From NCBI GenBank assembly GCA_030689845.1, contig JAUYHV010000214.1, forward strand, positions 1-6,041: 6,041 bases of DNA, written 5' to 3'. Positions 1 to 5,743 of the stretch are shown here, piece after piece. This DNA is from Dehalococcoidia bacterium. Lineage in GTDB: Bacteria; Chloroflexota; Dehalococcoidia; JACQUA01. The notes under the pieces are model-generated. The model saw nothing but the letters and a program-made list of their open reading frames with translations, was not told where the DNA came from and did no database searches. Within the stretch, counting starts at the first letter, position 1; each line of letters starts with the position of its first letter. The position numbers and the translations under genes were made by a program.

Positions 1-30
1 TGTTTCATAAATGGCCTTACAATCTTTGCC

Positions 31-91
31 ATTCCGGGCTTGACCCGGAATCCAGTCTGTTGCTCTGGATTCCCGCTTTCGCGGGAATGAC
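31..91. repeat. Inverted pair of dispersed palindromic repeat units
   Basis: Two related palindromic units face each other. The first has arms ATTCCGGG (31-38) and CCCGGAAT (44-51) around a 5-nt loop, then CCAG. The second begins CTGG and has arms ATTCCCGC (69-76) and GCGGGAAT (81-88) around the loop TTTC. The reverse complement of 65-91 aligns with about 28-55 along nearly its whole length, so the pair also forms one larger inverted repeat around a 9-nt centre. Units of the type ATTCCCGC-TTTC-GCGGGAAT are known as abundant dispersed repeats in many bacterial genomes. They are REP/MITE-like and encode no protein. The second unit ends next to the broken GIY-YIG gene fragment. Copy number in this genome cannot be judged from the window. 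Confidence 0.85.
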
Positions 92-95
92 ACCG

Positions 96-224
96 ATGGC
101 ACTCCCATATGAAGGAACTCTTCAACGGGAGAAACAGATAAAGGAATGGAAAAGGCGGTGGAAAATAGAATTGCTTGAAAGAGAATATCCAGAATAGAGA
201 GACTTGTACAAAGATATTTTATAG
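96..224 (+). pseudogene. Remnant 3' end of a GIY-YIG endonuclease-like gene
   Basis: Read in the frame of ATG 96, the translation contains LQREKQIKEW, KRRWKIELLE and REYPE. It then meets a TAG at 195-197, continues RDLYKDIL, and stops at a second TAG (222-224). This matches what I know of the C-terminus of small (about 90-100 residue) GIY-YIG family proteins: a REKQxKxWxRxWK helix followed by NPEWxDLY. The TAG at 195 sits where the conserved Trp is expected, consistent with a single TGG-to-TAG change. The catalytic N-terminal part (the GIY...YIG half) is missing. The same frame upstream reads through the palindromic repeat at 31-91 and shows nothing GIY-like. The piece therefore looks like a gene truncated by repeat insertion or deletion, then hit by a nonsense mutation. 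Identification is by remembered family motifs. The left edge of the homologous part is about codon 8 (near 117), so ATG 96 is not a real start. Confidence 0.72.
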
Positions 225-281
225 AATTCTGGATTCCGACTTTCGTCGGAATGGAAACTTTTGTTCGTCGGAATGGAAACT
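187..281. repeat. Third palindromic repeat unit with partial tandem duplication
   Basis: A unit of the same design as the one at 69-88 has arms ATTCCGAC (233-240) and GTCGGAAT (245-252) around the same TTTC loop, preceded by CTGG. Its right half is duplicated: the 18-nt string TTCGTCGGAATGGAAACT occurs at 242-259 and again at 264-281, a period of 22 nt. ATCCAGAAT at 187-195 and its exact reverse complement ATTCTGGAT at 226-234 form a further inverted repeat bracketing the end of the GIY-YIG remnant. The arrangement suggests insertion followed by slippage or recombination. It encodes nothing I recognise. Confidence 0.75.
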
Positions 282-431
282 ATGCGAGTACCCGGGTATA
301 CCCCCATGCGCCCTTGGGCGGGTAGGTCTTATAATGTATATTGGACAGAGTAAGGATGAGTTTACCCGCTTGAAATGAAAAAGAGCCAAATCATTCAAAG
401 GTAACCATAGATACTCTTGTTAGACTTGACC
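282..431. other. Non-coding stretch with overlapping GC-rich palindromes
   Basis: No gene is supported here. Two perfect 10-bp palindromes overlap, TACCCGGGTA (289-298) and GGGTATACCC (294-303). They are followed by CGCCC (309-313) and GGGCG (316-320) separated by TT. TACCCG (289-294) can also pair with CGGGTA (319-324), so several folds compete. The remaining 100 bp lie downstream of the glycerate kinase gene, which is read towards this region. I see no hairpin with an adjacent T-run on the minus strand that would be a convincing terminator. Confidence 0.5.
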
Positions 432-1781
432 TCAGTTCCCTAAAATATAGACGATAACGTCGCCGACATTCGTTCCCGTATCACCGGTTACCACCAGGGA
501 ATTGCCGGTTTGCCCCAGCAACCCGTTACTATCACACCTCTCCAGATATGAAATTACATTAACTCCCCTGTCTTTATAAAATTTTAATGATTCCCGGTCG
601 ACAATCCCGCCGGCTGTATCGGGCAGGAAGTCCGAACCGTCGGTTCCCACGCTGGCAACCACCCACTCGCCGGAGTAAGGCTCCATTGCCAGCAAAGAAA
701 CGGCAGCATAATGCTGGTTCCTGCCTCCCCTCCCCGGTGACGCAGGCAGGGTTACAGTCGTCTCACCACCGATGAGGACGGCATTGAACCCGGAATATTT
801 CCCGCCCGTGACCTCCGCTGCCCTGTCCCGGGCAACGGCGGCTGCGTCGCCTTTTTGCCGGCTGGTAACGATGACAGCTTTCAGCCCTATCTGCCCTGCC
901 CTGGCTCTCATAGCCTCTAAAGCCAGCCCGTTATCCCCGATGATGTGGTTATAGCAGTTATCCAGAAATTTTGGAGTTTCGGCTGCTTTCCCCGCATCTC
1001 CTTCTCTTAATAAATTGATAATGCTGCCGGGAGCCCTGTCTATGAGCTTGTACCGCTCCAGTACCCGGCAGGCGTCGGAATAAGTCGATGTATCCGGGTA
1101 AGTCGGACCGGAGGCGATAACCGCCATGTCGTTTCCGATTACATCCGAAAGGATTAACGAAACGACGGTTGCCGGGGCAAAATAACAGCCCAGTTGCCCG
1201 CCTTTAATCCTTGAAAGGTGCTTCCTGACCGCGTTGATTTCACTGATTTCCGCGCCGGAGCTTATCAGCAACCGGGTAATTTCCTGCTTATCGGTTAAGT
1301 TGATTCCTTCAGCCGGGTAAGGCATCAGGGCAGACCCGCCACCCGATATCAGGCACAGGACCAGGTCCCTTTCATTGATAGAAAAGCGGTGTTTCAGGTC
1401 CAGCATCCCCCGTACTCCCTCGATCCCCCGGTTGTCCGGAATGGGATGGCCGGCTGTTTTTACCCGGACCTTGCCTGTTTTAAACCGCCCGCCCTTGCAG
1501 TTGACTGTGCCTGCGGTGATGTTTTCAGGTGGAATAATTTCTTCCAGGGCCTGTGCCATCAGTCCGGCCGCTTTACCTCCTCCGATGACAAACAACCGCC
1601 CGCCCGGCACCGGGTAATCATTGCCGTTCACCGTTATAGTCCGGCTGTTTTGATTAAACGTCAAGGCCGAGTTCATGATGCGGGCAGGCAGAACCGCCGA
1701 AATACCCGCCTCGACAATATCCAGGGCCTGCCGTCTCATGGTCGATGTGCCCAACGCATCCAGATTCTTTATTAGCGGCAT
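432..1781 (-). CDS. Glycerate 2-kinase (MOFRL family, GckA/TtuD type)
   Basis: This enzyme phosphorylates D-glycerate with ATP to 2-phosphoglycerate in the cytoplasm, feeding lower glycolysis. In about 450 residues, the usual length, the landmarks come in family order: IGGGKAAGLM (about 67-76, with conserved Lys71), AGHPIPDNRG (111-120), LISGGGSALMPYPAEG (145-160), INAVRKHLSRIKGGQ (183-197), SDVIGNDMAVIASGPTYPD (213-231), GGETTV (339-344) with GRGGRNQH (351-358), SVGTDGSD (378-385) and TGDTGTNVGD (433-442). The N-terminal two-thirds is the nucleotide-binding glycerate kinase domain and the last third is the MOFRL domain. Numbering counts a TTG at 1784 as residue 1. I prefer ATG 1781 because AGGAAGGA (minus strand, 1793-1786) is correctly spaced from it but almost touches the TTG. 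Two motifs depart from the consensus I remember: DFLPDTAGG for DGPTDAAGA, and TGDTGTNV for TGPTGTNV. The reading frame is intact and the family call is secure. The stop is TGA. It is transcribed divergently from the GH38 gene, with about 130 bp between starts. Confidence 0.95.
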   Translation of the reverse strand: MPLIKNLDALGTSTMRRQALDIVEAGISAVLPARIMNSALTFNQNSRTITVNGNDYPVPGGRLFVIGGGKAAGLMAQALEEIIPPENITAGTVNCKGGRFKTGKVRVKTAGHPIPDNRGIEGVRGMLDLKHRFSINERDLVLCLISGGGSALMPYPAEGINLTDKQEITRLLISSGAEISEINAVRKHLSRIKGGQLGCYFAPATVVSLILSDVIGNDMAVIASGPTYPDTSTYSDACRVLERYKLIDRAPGSIINLLREGDAGKAAETPKFLDNCYNHIIGDNGLALEAMRARAGQIGLKAVIVTSRQKGDAAAVARDRAAEVTGGKYSGFNAVLIGGETTVTLPASPGRGGRNQHYAAVSLLAMEPYSGEWVVASVGTDGSDFLPDTAGGIVDRESLKFYKDRGVNVISYLERCDSNGLLGQTGNSLVVTGDTGTNVGDVIVYILGN

Positions 1782-1799
1782 CAAATCCTTCCTAACGTT

Positions 1800-1860
1800 A
1801 TTCGGTTAGCAGAGGGCTTTGACCCGTATTGTATAATACATTAGCTTTTCAAGCATATTT
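1800..1860. promoter_or_regulatory. Divergent promoter region with TATAAT in a small palindrome
   Basis: TATAAT at 1832-1837 is a perfect -10 box for plus-strand transcription into the GH38 gene. It lies inside TGTAT-A-ATACA (1830-1840), a palindrome with a one-base centre, so the minus strand also carries an AT-rich -10-like sequence (TATTAT) facing the glycerate kinase. No good -35 sits 16-18 bp upstream on the plus strand. TTGACC at 1819-1824 is only 7 bp away and cannot serve as its -35. On the minus strand TTGAAA (1852-1847) is also poorly spaced. The region could be a shared divergent promoter or operator, possibly activator-dependent, but this rests on short motifs only. Confidence 0.35.
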
Positions 1861-1867
1861 TTTTACA

Positions 1868-1913
1868 GGAGGGAAAGAAAGGCGCCGGAGACGGCAGCCT
1901 TTCCGGGATCCTT
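1868..1913 (+). promoter_or_regulatory. Leader of GH38 gene: strong SD-like site, hairpin, weak SD
   Basis: GGAGGGA at 1868-1874 would be an excellent ribosome binding site, but no ATG, GTG or TTG follows it within usable distance. Between it and ATG 1914 is a hairpin: AAAGGC (1878-1883) pairs with GCCTTT (1897-1902), GCC (1884-1886) pairs with GGC (1893-1895), the loop is GGAGAC, and A1896 is bulged. Only a weak GGGA (1905-1908) lies next to the ATG. Excluding the 25-nt hairpin, the strong site would sit about 14 nt from the start. Whether folding brings it into play is inference. Confidence 0.4.
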
Positions 1914-4460
1914 ATGGACAAGATATATCTGGTTCCCCATACCCACTACGACGCGGTTTGGGCGCTTACGAAAGAGGACTACCTGTATATCACCATAGAC
2001 CTCATTATTAAGCCGGCTCTGGACCTGATAGAGAGCAGGGGTTATATATTTCTCCTCGAGCAAACCGCCCTCCTGGAACAAGTTGAACGAAGGAACCCTC
2101 ACCTTTTCGCCAGGATAGCCAGGCAAATCACCCTCGGAAAGATTGAAATAGGCGGGGGTGAGTACCTCATGTCGGACACCATGCTGCCCAACGGCGAGAC
2201 CCTGGTAAGGCAGATTATGATGGGTAAAAGCTATTTAAAGGAAAAGTTCGGGATCGACGTCCCCGTAATGTGGGGGGCCGACAGCTTTGGTTACAATGCC
2301 CAAATGCCCCAGATTTATACAAAAGCCGGGTATAAATATTTCGCTTTCAGGAGGGGGGCAGCCAAAAACAAACCTTCCGAGTTCTGGTGGCAGGGGCTCG
2401 ATGGTACCCGGATACTGACTCACTGGATGCCTCTCGGGTACAGGGCCGGGCTTGATTTTCCCAACCTGGAACAGAATTACCGGTTTCTAAAAGAGTCAGC
2501 GGCAACACACCATATTTTAATGCCCTCCGGGAGTGGTTCCATTCCACCCCAGCCGGAAATATTCCGAACCGTCAATAAATGGAACAGGGCCCATGACGAT
2601 TCCCATATGAAAATCGCCAGGACGTCGGATTTCTTTACCGCCATAGAAAAATATTCGGAGGGATTCGAAACCTTCCGCGGTGAAATGTTTTCAGGCAAAT
2701 ACTCCCCTATTTTCCCCAATGTATCTTCCAGCCGGATGTGGATAAAACAGGACCTGAGAAAATACGAGAACCTGCTGCTTTCCTGTGAGAAGTGGTCAAC
2801 GGTTGCCTGGCTTTTCGGGATTCCCTACCCGGTCTATGAGTTCAAAGATAACTGGAGAAAAATCCTCTGGGGGGCCTTTCATGACGTAGCGCCGGGAACC
2901 GGGATGGACGAAGGCTACGAGGAAGCCAGGAATAACTTCACCTACCTGGAAACCCACCTGCCCCAGGTACTTAGTAACTTCTGCTCGGTAATGGCCCAGA
3001 ACCTGGTATTCCAGGAAGACATAATTGTCCTTAACCCTCTCTCATGGGAGGTTACAAACTGGGTTGAAGTCGAACTGGGCTTCGACAAAGGAAAAGTCAA
3101 GAGAATCGGAGGCGTAAGGAGCGGCAAGGAAGAGTTCGAGGTAGAAGTCCTCGAATATGTCCGCTATGCCGATGATTCATACCAGACTGTCAAGCTCGGT
3201 TTTGTGGCTACAGTTCCTGCTTTCGGCTATCGCACGTACAATATATTAAAAAGGAACCCCCGCCGGGAAGCCAATCCCAGGACCGGTAAGATAAAAATCA
3301 CGGGCAACACCATCGAGAACCAGTTTTTCAAGACCACCGTGGACCCCTCAACCGGTCTTATCGATATCTTCCAGGACGGTAAGTGGCTGACCAGGGGCAA
3401 CGAGATTATCCTTGAGGAAGAGGTCGGAGACCTCTATTATCACCGCCAAAATTTCGACCAGCCCTTCGGAACAGAGGGAGGGGAGGAAGGAATAACTTTC
3501 GGCAAATTTAAAATGAAGCTCTTCAGGATAGAAAAAACCCCCCTGAGAAGAATAATCCACATCGAAAGCGATTTTTATTCCCTCAGGTGGCCCTACCGCC
3601 TGATAAACAAGCTGCGGCCCCTCATGTGGCGCCACAATTACCTTTCCATTAAGAAAAAGATAATTATCTATAATGATTTACCGCGCATAGACTTTGTGAC
3701 CGGGATAGATAACAGGCACCCGCAGGTGCGTATAAGGGTGAGGTTCTCTACCGGGATAGACTCACCCGGATACAATTCTGAAACTCAATTCGGAACAATA
3801 AAAAGACCTGCCAACCAGTTCCACGCCAGGAACAGGGGTAAATGGGTGGAAAAACCTTGCGGTATATACCCGGCGCTGAACTGGGTGGACTACTCCGACG
3901 GCGAAAAGGGTATAACAATATTAAACAGGGGAATCCCTGCCAGCGAGGTAAGAGACGGAAAAGTGTTCCTTACTTTGCTCCGGAGCATAATGATGCTGGC
4001 CTCTGGTGGGGTTATCGGCCCGGCTATCCCGACTCCTGATGCGCAGGAACTCAAGAAATATTCCTTCGAATATTCTATCTTACCCCACAGGAAAGGATGC
4101 AGGGAAACGAAACCGTTCAAACCGGGCCATGAATACAATAACGGGCTCACGGGTTTCCAATTGCCGGTAACCAGGCGCAAAGGGAACCTCTCTTACCGAT
4201 TTTCTTTTATCAGTGTAAGCCCTGAAAACGTGGTCATGGTAGCTTTCAAGAAAGCCGAAAGCGGCGAGGAAGTAATCCTGAGGCTCTATGAAGCCCAGGG
4301 AGAAACTGCTCACAGCGAAATAACCCTCTTCAGGGAACCGGTCGCGGTGAAGCGGGTAAACCTCCTGGAAGAGGAAGAAGAAGAGATAAAATTCCGCGGG
4401 AAAAAGATAAAGTTGGCCGTAAAGCCTTTTGAAATCATAAGTTTGAAAATTAAATTCTAA
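1914..4460 (+). CDS. Glycoside hydrolase family 38 alpha-mannosidase
   Basis: This is a retaining, metal-dependent alpha-mannosidase of 848 residues with no signal peptide or membrane segment, so probably cytoplasmic. The start of the catalytic domain shows VPHTHYDAVW (7-16), where His11 and Asp13 correspond to metal ligands of family members. YLMSDTMLPNGETLVRQ (84-100) is another family block. WGADSFGYNAQMPQ (120-133) holds the expected nucleophile and ligand Asp123. WGAFHDVAPGTG, with His323-Asp324, carries the fourth metal ligand just after the helical middle domain. From about residue 370 onward come the beta-rich C-terminal domains, ending in the typical EIISLKIKF tail. Length is close to E. 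coli MngB (877 residues). ATG 1914 is the first usable start after an in-frame stop at 1842-1844, although its adjacent SD is weak. The true substrate cannot be read from sequence, as GH38 enzymes act on N-glycans, manno-oligosaccharides and mannosyl-glycerate. The divergent glycerate kinase points to a mannosyl-glycerate role (inference). Confidence 0.95.
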   Translation: MDKIYLVPHTHYDAVWALTKEDYLYITIDLIIKPALDLIESRGYIFLLEQTALLEQVERRNPHLFARIARQITLGKIEIGGGEYLMSDTMLPNGETLVRQIMMGKSYLKEKFGIDVPVMWGADSFGYNAQMPQIYTKAGYKYFAFRRGAAKNKPSEFWWQGLDGTRILTHWMPLGYRAGLDFPNLEQNYRFLKESAATHHILMPSGSGSIPPQPEIFRTVNKWNRAHDDSHMKIARTSDFFTAIEKYSEGFETFRGEMFSGKYSPIFPNVSSSRMWIKQDLRKYENLLLSCEKWSTVAWLFGIPYPVYEFKDNWRKILWGAFHDVAPGTGMDEGYEEARNNFTYLETHLPQVLSNFCSVMAQNLVFQEDIIVLNPLSWEVTNWVEVELGFDKGKVKRIGGVRSGKEEFEVEVLEYVRYADDSYQTVKLGFVATVPAFGYRTYNILKRNPRREANPRTGKIKITGNTIENQFFKTTVDPSTGLIDIFQDGKWLTRGNEIILEEEVGDLYYHRQNFDQPFGTEGGEEGITFGKFKMKLFRIEKTPLRRIIHIESDFYSLRWPYRLINKLRPLMWRHNYLSIKKKIIIYNDLPRIDFVTGIDNRHPQVRIRVRFSTGIDSPGYNSETQFGTIKRPANQFHARNRGKWVEKPCGIYPALNWVDYSDGEKGITILNRGIPASEVRDGKVFLTLLRSIMMLASGGVIGPAIPTPDAQELKKYSFEYSILPHRKGCRETKPFKPGHEYNNGLTGFQLPVTRRKGNLSYRFSFISVSPENVVMVAFKKAESGEEVILRLYEAQGETAHSEITLFREPVAVKRVNLLEEEEEEIKFRGKKIKLAVKPFEIISLKIKF

Positions 4461-4639
4461 ACCCTGTTTCTCTACACTGAAAAAAGCCCGAATCCCCGGT
4501 ACATTCCTCTTTAACTCTACTCCGAGGGCAGCTTACCTCCCGGCAGTCTGATAAAAATAAAATTGCTGCTGTCCCGCCGGAACTGGTATCAGACCACATG
4601 TGGTATAGTATAAACAGCTAATTCGATTTCGGGGTTCAG
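4461..4639 (+). promoter_or_regulatory. Intergenic region with 12-bp palindrome and -10-like boxes
   Basis: ACCACATGTGGT (4593-4604) is a perfect 12-bp palindrome. It abuts TATAGT (4604-4609) and TATAAA (4609-4614), either of which could be a -10 box for the K+ channel gene starting at 4640. No convincing -35 is visible upstream. The palindrome would overlap the spacer of such a promoter, the usual place for a repressor operator. I see no hairpin plus T-run terminator behind the GH38 gene, so readthrough from it is possible. Confidence 0.35.
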
Positions 4640-5461
4640 GTGATGCTCCATCAAATCAAAAAATTTCGAATACTGCTGGTCCTTCCGGCAGCCGTTCTTT
4701 TCTTAGGCACTACGGGCTTCATGCTGCTGGAGAAACTGTCCTTTTTAGATGCCCTCTACTTCACAATTGTTACTGTCTCGACCGTGGGCTACGGAGATAT
4801 ATATCCTATCACCACCGCGGGTAAACTCTTTGCCATGCTGCTCATATTCACAGGTATCGGCACCTTCTTAACCATCGTTACCAGGCTGACCCAATTGATT
4901 GTGCACCGGGGGCGGGATAGGCTGCGAAAACAAAGGCTTAATATGCTTATCGGTGTTTTTTTTACCGAGGTGGGCACTCAACTGCTCAGGCACTTCGTGG
5001 AATACGACCCGAATATTTCTTCCATTCGCCAGGAACTGGGTATAAATGAAAACTGGTCCGAAGTGGAATTCACCGCTTTAAAACGGCAGCTCCGGCGCTA
5101 TAAATATTCCATTGACCCCAAATTGATGGAACTGGAAAAAGTCAGCAAATTTTTAAAGGAAAAGGGCGACCTGCTGCTGAGGCAGATAGAAAACCCAGAC
5201 CTGATAGAATACGAGGCCCTCAGCGAGCTCCTTTGGGCGGTGGTTCATTTGCGGGACGAGTTCATGTCACGGAGGAGCCTTTCGGACCTGCCGGAACCGG
5301 ACCTGGCCCACCTGGCCAATGACGCAACCCGGGCTTACGGCCACCTGGTAAAGGAATGGCTGGAATACTTACAGCACATGAAACGCAGGTACCCCTACCT
5401 CTACTCCCTGGCAATAAGGACAAACCCCTTCAGCGAAAACCCTTCGGCAATAATAAAATAA
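4640..5461 (+). CDS. Two-TM potassium channel with non-RCK helical C-terminus
   Basis: This is a pore-forming K+ channel subunit of the inner membrane, expected to act as a tetramer. In 273 residues it has TM1 at about 10-30, a pore helix at about 34-46 (FLDALYFTIVTVS), the K+ selectivity filter TVGYGD (48-53) and TM2 at about 60-82. The remaining 190 residues are soluble and mostly charged and helical, including NMLIGVFFTEVGTQLLRHF (101-119) and a Lys/Glu-rich stretch around 145-185. I find no GxGxxG-type Rossmann motif there, so the usual RCK/TrkA-N gating domain appears absent, and the ligand or gating signal is unknown. The start could be GTG 4640 or the adjacent ATG 4643. GGGG at 4631-4634 suits the ATG slightly better. 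It lies 179 bp after the GH38 gene on the same strand, so it may have its own promoter. The C-terminal family resembles, from memory, other bacterial channel proteins of about 270 residues, but I cannot name a domain. Confidence 0.9.
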   Translation: MMLHQIKKFRILLVLPAAVLFLGTTGFMLLEKLSFLDALYFTIVTVSTVGYGDIYPITTAGKLFAMLLIFTGIGTFLTIVTRLTQLIVHRGRDRLRKQRLNMLIGVFFTEVGTQLLRHFVEYDPNISSIRQELGINENWSEVEFTALKRQLRRYKYSIDPKLMELEKVSKFLKEKGDLLLRQIENPDLIEYEALSELLWAVVHLRDEFMSRRSLSDLPEPDLAHLANDATRAYGHLVKEWLEYLQHMKRRYPYLYSLAIRTNPFSENPSAIIK

Positions 5462-5715
5462 ACCTCTCGGGCGTGCAACCCGATGGGCAAAATGTTATAG
5501 TTGCCTTCAGTCAGGCCGAACACCGGTTGAAACAGAAGCCTTATACAAGATGATAGACTCTAATACCCCCTGGACACCATTAAGGACTGCCACCGGCATC
5601 TTCGTGCCCTATATCCTTATGCTTGCCTGGACTGAAAGGTAAGTTGATTTGCTGTAAAAAAATGGCTGATTTTAAAAGTAAACCGCAAGCGGGTTGGAAG
5701 AACTTCAAAATATTC
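5462..5715 (+). other. Intergenic region without a confident gene
   Basis: No gene here is convincing. Two short reading frames start with ATG on the plus strand. One, at 5550-5642, has 30 codons beginning MIDSNTPW and no recognisable similarity. The other, at 5662-5736, has 24 codons beginning MADFKSKPQ and has no clear SD. The second ends inside the MFS hairpin and is discussed with it. GGCA (5596-5599) and TGCC (5606-5609) form a weak 4-bp hairpin. No terminator with a T-run is seen behind the K+ channel gene. Confidence 0.4.
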
Positions 5716-5743
5716 GGGAGCCTTAAGTGCATTTAAGGCTCTC
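5716..5743 (+). promoter_or_regulatory. Hairpin burying SD and GTG start of the MFS gene
   Basis: GGGAGCCTTAA (5716-5726) pairs along all 11 positions, one of them G-U, with TTAAGGCTCTC (5733-5743), around the 6-nt loop GTGCAT. The SD GGGAG (5716-5720) is wholly in the 5' arm, and the GTG start (5727-5729) is the first half of the loop. A folded mRNA should be poorly translated. The short frame 5662-5736 reads through the 5' arm and stops at TAA 5734-5736, so its translation would open the hairpin. An alternative is an intrinsic terminator, but the nearest T-run (TTTTT, 5751-5755) is 7 nt beyond the stem, which is poor for one. The pairing is seen directly; the regulatory role is inferred. 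Confidence 0.6.

Noticed and set aside
31..281. CRISPR array from the repeated palindromic units
   Set aside because: Units are irregularly spaced, inverted relative to each other and diverged. There are no uniform spacers or cas genes.
122..307. 61-codon minus-strand frame reading FHSDESRNPEF
   Set aside because: This is a translation of the palindromic repeats, a well-known source of spurious proteins, and it runs antisense to the GIY-YIG relic.
334..378. MYIGQSKDEFTRLK, resembling the YIG half of a GIY-YIG domain
   Set aside because: Only a handful of residues match, no GIY block precedes it, and its order relative to the C-terminal relic is wrong. Probably chance.
1389..1775. 128-codon plus-strand frame opposite the glycerate kinase
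   Set aside because: It is an antisense shadow of a well-conserved gene. Its composition is Pro/Arg/Cys-rich and it has no SD or family motif.
1844..1864. GCTT-TTC-AAGC followed by ATA and seven Ts, as an attenuator
   Set aside because: A four-base-pair AT-containing stem is too weak for an intrinsic terminator.
3890..4180. 96-codon minus-strand frame inside the GH38 gene
   Set aside because: It is antisense to an intact conserved enzyme and has no recognisable domain.
5356..5553. 65-codon frame overlapping the end of the K+ channel
   Set aside because: Half lies inside the channel gene in another frame. The tail (GVQPDGQNVIVAFSQAEH) looks faintly coding, but it has no independent start and no family I know.
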